Shown here one piece after another: positions 44,891 to 54,239 of a DNA stretch of 64,000 nt (its first letter is position 1; each line of letters starts with the position of its first letter). Position numbers and translations under genes: made by a program. The DNA is from Caldilineaceae bacterium (GTDB taxonomy: Bacteria; Chloroflexota; Anaerolineae; Caldilineales; Caldilineaceae): positions 77,918 to 141,917 of the forward strand of contig JALHQH010000029.1 of NCBI GenBank assembly GCA_022842065.1, read 5' to 3'. The notes under the pieces were generated by a model. It did no database searches and was not told the origin of the DNA. It was given only the letters and a program-made list of their open reading frames with translations.

Positions 44891-45299
44891 AGTAGTTGTA
44901 AGTCGTGACTACATTTATCCGCCAATGTTGCGAAACTTGCACAAATCTCCTTCGCCGCAATGGGGTCACCGATGCCCCTGATCGCGCGGCAAATTTTGCG
45001 CTAAAATCGGCATTTTGCCCCATTGATTGGCCTCTTACTACCCACAAACGTTTCACAAACGCTCTAGAAACACTACCACGCAGATACTATAGATGTATAA
45101 AGGTTAAACCTTTATATTCATTTTGTTGAATTTGCCGATTAACTGTGTGAAAGATTACAATTAACCATCCTTAACTCCACCGATTTGACGTATTGCTAAT
45201 TTTTCGCTAGAATTCCCCTTGTTGCCATAGATTTACATAGATTCCCGATGATTTGCTATTATTTCGAAGCCATTATTCAGACCAGGTAAAACGACAATC
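44891..45299 (+). promoter_or_regulatory. Intergenic region with the probable hemA promoter
   Basis: 409 bp. TTGACG (45185-45190) and TAGAAT (45208-45213) with a 17-bp spacer form a plausible sigma70-type promoter about 85 bp before hemA. No terminator hairpin of note was found for the sirC end. A 74-codon frame here has no family features and is not called. Confidence 0.5.
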
Positions 45300-46571
45300 A
45301 TGCATGCAAACCAACTGATCTGCTTGGGACTAAGCCATCAAACGGCGCCGGTTGCGCTGCGGGAACGTTTGAGCATCTGGCCTGCGGGCAAACTTGACCC
45401 CAGCCTCTTAACCGAAGAGGTTGTGCTGTCGACTTGCAATCGCATGGAATTGTATGGCTGGCTAGCCGATGATGTCACCGATCCGATCTCCCGGCTGATC
45501 GGTTTATTGGCTGAAATCCACGGGTTAGCACCTGCTGAATTCGTCCCCCACCTTTATTGGCATCAGGGCGAAGCCGTCGTTTCGCATCTCTGCCGGGTCG
45601 CCTCTGGCTTGGAATCATTGGTGCTTGGTGAAACCCAGATTCTGGGCCAAATTATTGGCGCACAGCAATGTGCGCAGGCTGGCAAACATGTCGGCCCCGT
45701 GCTCAATGCACTCTTTCGTACGGCCGTACGCACCGGCAAACGCACGCACACGGAAACCGCCATCAGCAACAATCCGGCGAGTATTAGCTCCGTGGCTTTA
45801 ACATTAGCCCAACAAGTGATTGGTGACTTGAGCCAACGCCGGGTATTGGTGGTCGGGTTAGGCGAAATGGGCCATCTCGCGCTGAAAGGATTGCGTGACC
45901 GTGGCGTCAGCGAATTAATGGTGACCAGCCGCACCTTGAGCAAAGCGCGTGTCGTTGCCGACCATTGGGAAGCCGAACTTTATCCACTCGAAGCCTTACC
46001 TGCGGCCCTTGCCGCTGCGGATGTTGTCATTAGCGCCACCAGTACACCTGGCTTTGTGATTAACAAGGCGCTCATCGACGAGGCCAGCTTAGCCCATCGT
46101 GACCATCCGCTGGTTTTGATTGACCTTGCTGTACCGCGTGATATTGATCCGGAGGTGACTACATTGCCCAATGTTCACCTCTTTGATGTTGATCATCTAC
46201 GCCGTGGCCTTGACAAAGCGCTCCAGGCCCGCCAACGTGAGGTGCCCCAAGTGGAAGCACTGATTGCAGCCGAATTGGAAAAGTGGCGGACTGAGTTTGG
46301 GGAATTACGCGTGCGCCCCGTTGTCGTTGAGCTACGCCAGAAGGCCGAAGCGATTCGCCAACGTGAACTGGAACGTACCTTGCGTCACTTGGGGGAAGTT
46401 GACCCGGCGGTGCTTGCGCATATGCAACATCTGTCACATGCGTTGGTTAACCAACTTTTGCATGAGCCAACCGCCCGCCTCAAAGATCGTGCCCATCAAC
46501 CACAAGCCGGCCACTACGCCTCGATGGTCAGCGACCTCTTTGGACTTGCCGTTGCCGTTGAACATTACTAG
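45300..46571 (+). CDS. hemA: Glutamyl-tRNA reductase
   Basis: 423 residues. The signature VVLSTCNRMELYGW with the catalytic Cys and LCRVASGLESLVLGETQILGQI are intact, as is the NADPH-binding strand RRVLVVGLGEMGHLALKGL. First committed step of the C5 route, glutamyl-tRNA to glutamate-1-semialdehyde, later used by HemL at the other end of the cluster. The stop TAG is part of the end of the MITE-like repeat B, implying insertion at the very 3' end of the gene. Confidence 0.97.
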   Translation: MHANQLICLGLSHQTAPVALRERLSIWPAGKLDPSLLTEEVVLSTCNRMELYGWLADDVTDPISRLIGLLAEIHGLAPAEFVPHLYWHQGEAVVSHLCRVASGLESLVLGETQILGQIIGAQQCAQAGKHVGPVLNALFRTAVRTGKRTHTETAISNNPASISSVALTLAQQVIGDLSQRRVLVVGLGEMGHLALKGLRDRGVSELMVTSRTLSKARVVADHWEAELYPLEALPAALAAADVVISATSTPGFVINKALIDEASLAHRDHPLVLIDLAVPRDIDPEVTTLPNVHLFDVDHLRRGLDKALQARQREVPQVEALIAAELEKWRTEFGELRVRPVVVELRQKAEAIRQRELERTLRHLGEVDPAVLAHMQHLSHALVNQLLHEPTARLKDRAHQPQAGHYASMVSDLFGLAVAVEHY

Positions 46572-46645
46572 GACTGATGTTATTACCTCTGGGCTTTGCG
46601 TCCAAAGGGCCCCCGCTCAGCCGTCAGTAATTGCGTAAGTCCTAA
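46569..46645 (+). mobile_element. MITE-like repeat, copy B (TAGGACT ... AAGTCCTAA)
   Basis: 77 bp. It begins TAGGACTGATGTTATTACC and ends GTAATTGCGTAAGTCCTAA; the ends are imperfect inverted repeats and the whole unit resembles copy A at 38375-38449 in inverted orientation. The hemA stop codon is its first three bases. Confidence 0.78.
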
Positions 46646-46717
46646 TGACTAAACTTCGCGCTGATTGAGAACCGCAGTATAAAGGCCTAAACTGTACTGA
46701 AAGCTAGTGGAAGTCCT

Positions 46718-48463
46718 ATGTCAACGTCGACGCTTATTCTTGGCACCCGTACTTCTGATCTCGCCCTATGGCAGACCAACCATATCATCAGCCGCCTGCA
46801 AGCGGCCTGGCCCACCCTCACTTGTCGCATTGAACCTTTTATCACCCAAGGTGACCGCACCCAGGCGCAAGGCAAACCGCTGCCGGCGATTGGTGGTAAG
46901 GGGTTATTTACCGCCGAATTGGAAGATGCCCTGTGCCATGGGCGCATCGATATTGCGGTCCATTCTCTGAAAGATCTCCCTGTTGAAGATAGTCCTGGCC
47001 TGACCTTGGGTGCCATTACCACCCGCGCCGACGTACGCGATGCGCTGGTTGCGCGCAACGGTTGGACGCTGGCAACTTTGCCGCAAGGGGCCGTGGTTGG
47101 CACCAGCAGCACGCGCCGCGCTGCCCAACTCCTGGCCCAACGCCCTGATCTCACCATCCGTACCATTCGCGGCAATGTGCCAACGCGCGTGCGCAAGGTT
47201 CAGGATGGCGACTATGATGCCACCCTGTTAGCCGCGGCTGGGCTAGAGCGGCTTGGTCTGTTGGAACATGTCACTGAACTGCTTGCCTTTGACCTCATGC
47301 TGCCGGCACCGGGGCAAGGCGCGCTCGCCGTCCAATGTCGTGTCGATGATGCCCAGACTCTGGCGATCCTGACGGCCGTGAATGACGAAGTGGCACGCGC
47401 CGCCGTGACAGCAGAGCGCGCCTTTTTACATGGGCTGGGCGGTGGTTGTTCGGCACCGGTGGCCGCGTATGCCACCAGTGTGGCTGGGCAAACGTTGCAA
47501 TTGACCGCCCTGGTCGGCTCGACCGATGGTAAAGTCACGATCCGCGTGGCCGATAGCAGCCAAGCCGGAGAAGCTGCCAACGCGCTGGGCGAACGGTTGG
47601 CCCAACAGGCATTGGCAGATGGGGCGGCTACTCTGCTGACCCAAGCGCGCACCGGGGTAGGGAGCGGCATTGATGTTGGCGTTACCCATAATCCCTCGCC
47701 CTTGCAGGGTAAACGCATTGTCGTGACCCGCGCCCAAGAGCAGGCCGCCAACTTTAGTGAAGCTTTGACCGCCTTAGGTGCCACCCCGCTGCTCATCCCC
47801 ACGATTCGGGTGGACGCGCTGCCTGATCTCAGTGCCCTTGATGCGGCGCTCCAACAGTTAGCGGAATTTGATTGGCTGATCCTGACGAGCGTCAACGGGG
47901 TAGCGATCTTAGCGGCGCGACTGGCGGCATTGGCCATTCCCAACAGCGCCTGGCAAGGCGTACAGGTCGCGGCCGTCGGCACGGCCACCGCAGAAGCATT
48001 GCGTGCCCATGGCATCCTCCCCACCTTTGTGCCCGAACAATATGTGGCGGAAGCTATCATTGCGGGCTTGGGTAATGTGGCCGGTCAACGCATTCTGTTG
48101 CCACAAGCTGCGATTGCGCGTGAAACACTGGCCGAGCGTTTGGCCGCCCGCGGCGCCCTGGTGGACGCGATTCCAATCTACCAAACCCATGCTGCCGATC
48201 TGGATGGTGATGCATTACAAGCATTGGACAAAGGCGTCGATGTTATTACCTTTACCAGCTCTTCAACCGTCCGCAACCTGGTGACAGCGTTGACCGCAGC
48301 CACCGGCACTACCCCCCACTTTGAACGCGAAACCATCGCCTGCATCGGCCCGGTAACCGCCGAAACAGCGCGTGAATTAGGGTTGCACGTTGATGTTGTC
48401 GCCACCGAGCATACCGTGCCCGGTCTGGTTACCGCCTTGACTGCCCATTTTGCAAAGGAATAG
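46718..48463 (+). CDS. hemCD: Porphobilinogen deaminase / uroporphyrinogen-III synthase fusion
   Basis: 581 residues. Residues 1-~310 are HemC: LILGTRTSDLALWQT, VHSLKDLPVEDSPGLTLGAI, VGTSSTRRAAQLL, IRGNVPTRVRKVQDGDYDATLLAAAGLERLG and the dipyrromethane Cys in HGLGGGCSAPVAAYA. Residues ~325-581 are HemD: GKRIVVTRAQEQAANFSEALTALGATPLLIPTIRV, VAAVGTATAEALRAHG, DVITFTSSSTVRNL, ACIGPVTAETARELG. Fusing the two would channel the unstable hydroxymethylbilane. Ribosome site GGAAG is 4 nt before the ATG. Confidence 0.96.
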   Translation: MSTSTLILGTRTSDLALWQTNHIISRLQAAWPTLTCRIEPFITQGDRTQAQGKPLPAIGGKGLFTAELEDALCHGRIDIAVHSLKDLPVEDSPGLTLGAITTRADVRDALVARNGWTLATLPQGAVVGTSSTRRAAQLLAQRPDLTIRTIRGNVPTRVRKVQDGDYDATLLAAAGLERLGLLEHVTELLAFDLMLPAPGQGALAVQCRVDDAQTLAILTAVNDEVARAAVTAERAFLHGLGGGCSAPVAAYATSVAGQTLQLTALVGSTDGKVTIRVADSSQAGEAANALGERLAQQALADGAATLLTQARTGVGSGIDVGVTHNPSPLQGKRIVVTRAQEQAANFSEALTALGATPLLIPTIRVDALPDLSALDAALQQLAEFDWLILTSVNGVAILAARLAALAIPNSAWQGVQVAAVGTATAEALRAHGILPTFVPEQYVAEAIIAGLGNVAGQRILLPQAAIARETLAERLAARGALVDAIPIYQTHAADLDGDALQALDKGVDVITFTSSSTVRNLVTALTAATGTTPHFERETIACIGPVTAETARELGLHVDVVATEHTVPGLVTALTAHFAKE

Positions 48464-48466
48464 ACC

Positions 48467-49552
48467 ATGTTACGCGAACGCGACACTGCTAATTTATTGG
48501 CAGTGACCAACGGTGCTGCCCCGCACGCAGCGTTTAGCCCAACTGCCGCCTTGACTATTCGCCCTCGCCGCCTACGCCGTACGCCAGCCCTGCGCGCCAT
48601 GGTGCGCGAAACCCAGCTGGCGCCCGACGACTTCATCTATCCGCTCTTTGTCACGCACGGGCGCAATGTGCGCTCACCGATTGGCTCGATGCCCGGCGTC
48701 TTTCAACTTTCGGTCGATCAGCTAGCCGCCGAAGCGAAAGAGTTGGCGATGTTGGGCGTGCCGGCGGTGGTGCTCTTTGGCATTCCGGCGACCAAGGATC
48801 CAGTTGGGCTGGAAAATTTTGCCGATGATGGGATTGTGCAGCAGGCGACTCGCGCGCTCAAAGCGGCGAAGCCCAACCTGGTCGTCGTGACCGATGTCTG
48901 CCTCTGCGAGTATACCGATCATGGGCACTGTGGGGTGCTTAACCAGCCGGCGCACCACCATGCGCATTTAGAAGATGGCTACGTACTCAATGATGAAACG
49001 CTGGAGATTCTCGGCCGCGTTGCCATCTCCCATGCCCAGGCTGGGGCAGATATTGTCGCGCCCAGTGGGATGCTCGACGGCATGGTTGGGGCAATTCGCA
49101 CGGCACTGGATGGGGCAGCTTTTAACCATCTGCCGATTATGTCCTACGCCGTCAAATATGCATCGGCTTTTTACGGTCCCTTCCGCGAAGCTGCCGACGG
49201 TGCGCCCAAGTTTGGCGACCGCAAGACCCACCAGATGGATCCAGCCAATGCGCGGGAAGCCTTGCGCGAAGCAGCGATTGATGTGGCCGAGGGGGCTGAT
49301 TTCCTGATGGTCAAGCCGGCCTTATCCTATCTCGATATTATTTACCGCTTGCGCACCCAATTCGCCGAGTTGCCGCTGGTCGCCTACAACGTCAGTGGTG
49401 AATATGCGATGGTCAAGGCCGCGGCGGCCAACGGCTGGATCGACGAACAGAAGGTCGTTTTGGAGAAGCTGATCAGTATCAAACGGGCCGGGGCGGATCT
49501 GATTATCACCTATCACGCCAAAGATGCCGCCCGCTGGTTGGGGGATGAGTAA
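48467..49552 (+). CDS. hemB: Delta-aminolevulinic acid dehydratase (porphobilinogen synthase)
   Basis: 361 residues, about 30 more than usual at the N-terminus (weakly conserved until [18 protein letters not shown]). The zinc-site cysteines stand in [14 protein letters not shown], and both Schiff-base lysines are present ([15 protein letters not shown] and [12 protein letters not shown]). It condenses two ALA to porphobilinogen. It begins 3 bp after the hemCD stop, with AAAGGA upstream. Confidence 0.96.
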   Translation: MLRERDTANLLAVTNGAAPHAAFSPTAALTIRPRRLRRTPALRAMVRETQLAPDDFIYPLFVTHGRNVRSPIGSMPGVFQLSVDQLAAEAKELAMLGVPAVVLFGIPATKDPVGLENFADDGIVQQATRALKAAKPNLVVVTDVCLCEYTDHGHCGVLNQPAHHHAHLEDGYVLNDETLEILGRVAISHAQAGADIVAPSGMLDGMVGAIRTALDGAAFNHLPIMSYAVKYASAFYGPFREAADGAPKFGDRKTHQMDPANAREALREAAIDVAEGADFLMVKPALSYLDIIYRLRTQFAELPLVAYNVSGEYAMVKAAAANGWIDEQKVVLEKLISIKRAGADLIITYHAKDAARWLGDE

Positions 49553-49558
49553 TTCGCC

Positions 49559-49610
49559 CCTGTCATTCCGCGCCCAACAGGCCCCCGGCTTTTTGCCGAG
49601 GAATGACAGG
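49559..49610. repeat. GTCATTCC-type REP-like hairpin after hemB
   Basis: CCTGTCATTCC (49559-49569) pairs exactly with 49600-49610; inside lies CCCCCGGCTTTTTGCCGAGG, which resembles the core of the element at 1131-1243. Second member of that family. Confidence 0.8.
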
Positions 49611-49676
49611 GAACCAGATCGGCATGACGAGGAACGCCGGCTGAGTAAAGCACAGTTGACACAGAAAGAATAGGCA

Positions 49677-50480
49677 ATGACCACCACCACAAGACCGAAT
49701 GCCCTTACCATTGGTGCCCGTCCCGCCGGCACCGCTCCCAGTGGCAATGGGAGCGCCAATCCCCTAGAAGATGTGGATGTCAGTGAAAAGGGGCGTAGTG
49801 CCGCCGGCGAAACGATCTCGTTGGATAGTCGCCTCTATATGCAATTTATGGCCTATGGCGATTGCACTGACACGCAGCAACTGGTCGATGCGCTCAACGC
49901 GGCCAAGGTACACGGCGCCCTTTACGCCGATATCAACGACCCGCACGGCGTTGGGCTGGTGACTTATAGTGAGTCGCCAGATTACTTTTTAGATGAGATG
50001 CGCACTTTTCTTAATCAGCCGCCCTTTAGTGGGTTGACCCCCAAACCTGAACATACCATGTTAGGCCGCACCTACGCCATCGGCTACGAAGCGGATCTAC
50101 ATGAGACGCTGATTGCCCGCCCGCGCAGCCGGGTGATCGACCCCAAAATGCCCTGGGTGATCTGGTACCCATTGCGCCGCGCCGGCTCGTTTGAGCAACT
50201 TTCGACCCAGGAACAGAATGTGATCCTCAGCGAACATGGCGGGATTGGTCGCGCCTTTGGTCGGGTTGGCTTGGGTTATGATATTCGCCTGGCCTGTCAC
50301 GGGCTGGACAAAAATGATAATGACTTTGTCATCGCCTTGTTAGGGCCGGAACTGCATCCGCTCTCGACGATTGTTCAGCGCATGCGCAAAACCAAACAGA
50401 CCTCATTGCACCTGGAACGGCTTGGACCCTTCTTTGTCGGCAAAGTGATCTGGCAGCATGGAGGGGAACATGACAGTTAA
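49677..50480 (+). CDS. chdC: Coproheme decarboxylase / chlorite-dismutase-family heme protein
   Basis: 267 residues with an unconserved ~40-residue N-terminus. The ChdC/HemQ core follows: YMQFMAYGDCTDTQQLVDAL, GVGLVTYSESPDYFLDEMRTFL, MLGRTYAIGYEADLHETL and the proximal heme ligand His in SEHGGIGRAFGRVGLGYDIRLACHGLD. In the coproporphyrin-dependent pathway this enzyme makes heme b from coproheme, which fits its place among hemE, cpfC and cgoX. Decarboxylase activity is inferred from family and context. It overlaps hemE by 11 bp. Confidence 0.88.
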   Translation: MTTTTRPNALTIGARPAGTAPSGNGSANPLEDVDVSEKGRSAAGETISLDSRLYMQFMAYGDCTDTQQLVDALNAAKVHGALYADINDPHGVGLVTYSESPDYFLDEMRTFLNQPPFSGLTPKPEHTMLGRTYAIGYEADLHETLIARPRSRVIDPKMPWVIWYPLRRAGSFEQLSTQEQNVILSEHGGIGRAFGRVGLGYDIRLACHGLDKNDNDFVIALLGPELHPLSTIVQRMRKTKQTSLHLERLGPFFVGKVIWQHGGEHDS

Positions 50481-51585
50481 GGAAATGACGAGCGAGCACG
50501 GCCGACCGGCCCTGAATGGGCATGGTAATGGAACAAGCGCGGTCAGTGAGCCAACGGCCCCCTTTTTGCGGGCTTGTCGCGGGTTACCAACCAAGCATAC
50601 GCCGGTCTGGCTGATGCGCCAAGCCGGGCGTTATATGGCAGAATACCGGGCGATCCGCGCCAAACATACGATGCTCGAAGTGATCGCCACGCCGGAACTC
50701 TCCGCCGAGGTGACGATGCAGCCACTCAATGCCTTTGCGCTGGATGCGGGCATCATCTTCTCCGACATTTTGCCGGTGTTGATGGGCATGGGTTTGCAGC
50801 TCGATTTCGTCAAAGGCGAGGGGCCGGCGATTTATAACCCAATCCAGCGCCCCTATGACATCGACATGTTGGCGACCCCCCCCGCGGAAGAGAGCATGGG
50901 GCCGACCCTGGAAGCAATCAAACTTGTCGTCCACGAGTTGGCCGGGCGCGACATTCCGCTGATCGGTTTTGCCGGTGCGCCCTTTACCCTCGCCAGTTAT
51001 GCGATTGAAGGCGGCGGCAGCAAGGTCTTTGCCAAAACCAAGGCGCTCATGTACAGCGAGCCGGCGGCCTGGAAACGGCTAATGACCAAGCTGGTCACTG
51101 TCCAAAGTGACTATCTTTTGAAGCAGGCCAAAGCCGGTGCGGCGGCCCTGCAGCTCTTTGATTCATGGGCGGGACAGGCGCTGGGCAAGTTGGACTATAT
51201 TCGTTACGTGCAGCCCTATAACCAGATGCTCTACGCGGCGGTCAGCAAAGCTGGGGTGCCAGTGATCAACTTTGGCACCGGTGCCAGCGCCTATATGGGT
51301 GAAGTGGTTGCCTGTGGTGGTGATGTCATCGGCGTCGACTGGCAGATGCCCCTCGACTGGTGCTGGGATCAGATCGGCCACGACAAACCAATTCAGGGCA
51401 ACCTCGACCCCATCGCCCTCCTCGCCCCCTGGCCGGAACTCCAATACCGCATTGACGACGTGCTGACCCGCGCCGCCGGTCGCCCCGGCCATATCTTCAA
51501 CCTGGGCCACGGTATCCTCCCCAATACACCGGTGGACAATGTGCGGCGGCTGGTCGAGTATGTGCATGAGAAGACGAGGGCGTGA
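50470..51585 (+). CDS. hemE: Uroporphyrinogen decarboxylase
   Basis: 371 residues from ATG 50470, chosen because GGAGGGG ends 4 nt upstream; an ATG at 50458 adds four residues. Signatures PVWLMRQAGRYMAEYRAIR (substrate Arg pair), IIFSDILPVLMGMG, GFAGAPFTLASYAIEGG, LFDSWAG and FNLGHGILPNTPVDNV are intact. It makes coproporphyrinogen III. The TGA is inside the first unit of a heptamer repeat. Confidence 0.96.
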   Translation: MTVKEMTSEHGRPALNGHGNGTSAVSEPTAPFLRACRGLPTKHTPVWLMRQAGRYMAEYRAIRAKHTMLEVIATPELSAEVTMQPLNAFALDAGIIFSDILPVLMGMGLQLDFVKGEGPAIYNPIQRPYDIDMLATPPAEESMGPTLEAIKLVVHELAGRDIPLIGFAGAPFTLASYAIEGGGSKVFAKTKALMYSEPAAWKRLMTKLVTVQSDYLLKQAKAGAAALQLFDSWAGQALGKLDYIRYVQPYNQMLYAAVSKAGVPVINFGTGASAYMGEVVACGGDVIGVDWQMPLDWCWDQIGHDKPIQGNLDPIALLAPWPELQYRIDDVLTRAAGRPGHIFNLGHGILPNTPVDNVRRLVEYVHEKTRA

Positions 51586-51686
51586 AACGTGAAACGTAAA
51601 ACGTGATTCGTAAATCAGGCATATTTCCCCGATCGGAAATTTACGTTTTACGTTTTACGTTTCACGTTTCACGTTTCACGCATCAC
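51580..51686. repeat. Heptamer hairpin element between hemE and cpfC
   Basis: Left arm GCGTGAAACGTGAAACGTAAA (51580-51600) with following GTGATTCGTAAAT; right arm to 51686 made of TACGTTT and CACGTTT units ending CACGCATCAC. The arms pair over 25 bp or more around a loop near 51625. The element gives hemE its stop. Confidence 0.93.
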
Positions 51687-51705
51687 TGATTCAAGGAACA
51701 GAACC

Positions 51706-52665
51706 ATGACCCAGATCACCTACCCCATTGGCGTGCTGATTATGGCCTATGGCGGGCCTAATTCGCTGGACGAGATTCCCGGCTATCTGGCTGATATCCG
51801 GGCGGGCCGGCCAACGTCACCCGAAGTGCTCGAAGAGATTACCAACAACTATCGGCAGATCGGCGGCAAGTCACCGCTGATGGAATTTACCCAGCAACAG
51901 ATCGCAGCGGTGGCCGCACAGCTCGACCCCGCCATTTTTAAGTGTTATTTGGGCATGCGCCACTGGGCACCCTGGATCGAAGAGGTAATCGGCCAGATGG
52001 TGGCGGATGGCATTACTCACGCCGTTAGTATGGTGCTGGCCCCACACTACAGTAAGATGAGCATCGCCAAGTATCAGGACAAAATTCGCGAAGGCTTGGA
52101 GATGTACCACGGCCAGATCGAATTCCTGCATGTTAACAGTTACCACGACGCGCCGCCCTATATCGAAGCATTAGCCAACCGCGTCCAGGATGGCTTGGGC
52201 CGTTGGCCAACTGCTGAACAGCACGATGTCCATGTGATCTTTAGCGCGCACAGTCTGCCGCAGCGCATTATCAAGATGGGCGATCCCTATGACAGCCAGT
52301 TGCGCGAGACCGCCGGCTTGGTGGCCAATCGGGCTGGGCTGCGGGCGGATCAATGGTCATGGAGCTATCAATCAGCCGGGCGTAGCCCCGAGCCGTGGTT
52401 GGGGCCACAGTTAGAAGAGTATATTCCCGAGTTGGCCGCACGGGGGATCAAGAACATTGTCAGCATCCCCATTGGTTTTGTCGCCGACCATGTGGAGATT
52501 CTCTTTGATATTGACATCGAAGCGCAACGGGCCGCACGTGAACATGGCATCCGCCTGGAACGGCCACCAGCGCTTAACACTGATCCGCTCTTTATTGAGA
52601 CATTGGTGACCCAGATTAAAACAACGGCTGCCCCTTGGCTCGCCGCGGAACGGGTGGCCGCATGA
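51706..52665 (+). CDS. cpfC: Coproporphyrin/protoporphyrin ferrochelatase
   Basis: 319 residues, in the size range of the monofunctional enzyme. MAYGGPNSLDEIPGYLADIRAGRPTS, the iron ligand His in VIFSAHSLPQRI and the acid in GFVADHVEILFDID are conserved. Substrate length and gene context (chdC, cgoX) point to coproporphyrin III as substrate rather than protoporphyrin IX. The stop overlaps the cgoX start (ATGA). Confidence 0.95.
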   Translation: MTQITYPIGVLIMAYGGPNSLDEIPGYLADIRAGRPTSPEVLEEITNNYRQIGGKSPLMEFTQQQIAAVAAQLDPAIFKCYLGMRHWAPWIEEVIGQMVADGITHAVSMVLAPHYSKMSIAKYQDKIREGLEMYHGQIEFLHVNSYHDAPPYIEALANRVQDGLGRWPTAEQHDVHVIFSAHSLPQRIIKMGDPYDSQLRETAGLVANRAGLRADQWSWSYQSAGRSPEPWLGPQLEEYIPELAARGIKNIVSIPIGFVADHVEILFDIDIEAQRAAREHGIRLERPPALNTDPLFIETLVTQIKTTAAPWLAAERVAA

Positions 52666-54083
52666 GCAGCGTCGTCATTATCGGTGGGGGGATTACGGGG
52701 CTGGCGGCGGCCTATCGGTTGCGCAAGTTAGCCCCAACCGTAGCGATTACCTTGATCGAACGGGACGAACGGCCCGGTGGCAAGTTGATCACCGACCAGA
52801 TTGACGGCTTGACGATTGAGGGGGCGCCCGACAGCTTTCTCGCTCGCAAGCCACGTGGCGTTGGGCTCTGTGAAGAGTTGGGACTGGGGGGACGCCTCTA
52901 TGGCCGCCGCCCTGAACATGCGGATAAAACCGAAGTCAAATATGCGGGGCTGCTCTATCCCCTGCCCTCCGGCCTGAGTGGCATGATTCCTACCAACCTT
53001 GATGCCCTCGCCGACAATCCGCTGATTTCGCCGGCAGGGCGGCTGCGTTTAGCCGAAGAAATCGCGATTCCCCCGGCCGCGCCCAATGGCGATGAAAGTG
53101 TGGCCAATTTTGTCAGTCGTCGCCTGGGCCGTGAAGTCTACGAGAAGCTAGTCGAGCCGCTGATGAGTGGCATCTATGCCGGTGATGGTGAACAGCTCAG
53201 CCTGACCGCCACCTTCCCCCAGTTGCGTGAACTTGAATTGAAACACGGCAGCTTGCTCAAGGGGTTGCAGATCCCGTCTACCCAAGCGCCGCCCGCCACC
53301 CGCGAAGCACCAGCCTATCCTCCCTTTGTTTCGCTACGGGGGGGCATGGGCGAACTGATCGACGCGCTGGTCGCGCAAACCCCGGATCTGGATCTGCGTT
53401 TGGGCACAGCAGTGACCACGGTGACTAGAGCTGCTGGTGCGCCCGGTTATCAGGTCGAACTGAGCAGCGGTGAGACGTTAGACGCTGCGACCCTGATTAT
53501 CACCACGCCGGCCTTTGTCACCGCCCAGTTGTTGGAAAAGGTTGCCCCCGAAGTGGCCGCGGCCCACGCCGCCATTCCCTATGCCTCTTCCGCCTTGGTT
53601 ACGCTGGCCTATCACAAAGCTGATCTGGCTGCGGTGCCACAGGGCTATGGCTATGTCATTCCCAGCGTGTCGGGTAGCGATATTCTGGCCTGTACCTTTA
53701 GCTCGAACAAGTGGACCGACCGCGCGCCGGAGGAAATGTTGCTGCTGCGCGTCTACATTGGGCGTTTTGGCCACCGCGATGTCACTCAGTGTAGTGACGA
53801 CGAACTGGTCGCACTGGCCCAGGCCGAAGTTGCTGAAACCCATGCGATCACGGCGCAACCTGCAGTGCAACGAATCTATCGCTGGCCCTTGAGTATGCCC
53901 CAATATAATCTCGGCCATCCCGAATTATTGGGCCGCATTGCTGTGCACTTGCCCCAGCACCCAGGCTTGCTACTGGCCGGCGCGGCCTATCATGGCGTGG
54001 GCATTCCCGATTGTATTCGCGAAGGCGAAGAGGCAGCCGCAAGTGCCGCGCGTTACATGACACAGCTGACAACCACAGTTTGA
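52662..54083 (+). CDS. cgoX: Coproporphyrinogen/protoporphyrinogen III oxidase (HemY/CgoX type)
   Basis: 473 residues from ATG 52662, overlapping the ferrochelatase stop by four bases. The FAD-binding start VVIIGGGITGLAAAYRLRK, then ERDERPGGKLITDQIDG, EGAPDSFLARKP, NFVSRRLGREVYEKLVEPLMSGIYAGD and the end VHLPQHPGLLLAGAAYHGVGIPDCIREGEEAA are family hallmarks. Oxygen-dependent oxidation of coproporphyrinogen III to coproporphyrin III is the inferred reaction. Confidence 0.95.
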   Translation: MSSVVIIGGGITGLAAAYRLRKLAPTVAITLIERDERPGGKLITDQIDGLTIEGAPDSFLARKPRGVGLCEELGLGGRLYGRRPEHADKTEVKYAGLLYPLPSGLSGMIPTNLDALADNPLISPAGRLRLAEEIAIPPAAPNGDESVANFVSRRLGREVYEKLVEPLMSGIYAGDGEQLSLTATFPQLRELELKHGSLLKGLQIPSTQAPPATREAPAYPPFVSLRGGMGELIDALVAQTPDLDLRLGTAVTTVTRAAGAPGYQVELSSGETLDAATLIITTPAFVTAQLLEKVAPEVAAAHAAIPYASSALVTLAYHKADLAAVPQGYGYVIPSVSGSDILACTFSSNKWTDRAPEEMLLLRVYIGRFGHRDVTQCSDDELVALAQAEVAETHAITAQPAVQRIYRWPLSMPQYNLGHPELLGRIAVHLPQHPGLLLAGAAYHGVGIPDCIREGEEAAASAARYMTQLTTTV

Positions 54084-54091
54084 AGTTAATC

Positions 54092-54160
54092 AAGCGTTCC
54101 GGGGACGATTCAAAAATAGTTCGTTTACACAGTCGTCGGTGCATCATCCCCGGAACGCTT
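54092..54160. terminator. Inverted repeat between cgoX and hemL
   Basis: AAGCGTTCCGGGGA (54092-54105) pairs exactly with 54147-54160. The loop is 41 nt with no U-tract after it, so it is a possible terminator or processing site only. Confidence 0.4.
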
Positions 54161-54239
54161 TACCTTGCCGCGCGGTGAGACAAAATAGATTTATCAATCA
54201 CTGTCAATGAAGACTGTCAACGAGGACCGGGAGAAAAAG

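Noticed and set aside
44905..45129. Second Cys-containing leader ORF before hemA (CCETC)
   Set aside because: Cysteines are few and spread, no ribosome site, and it ends before the likely hemA promoter.
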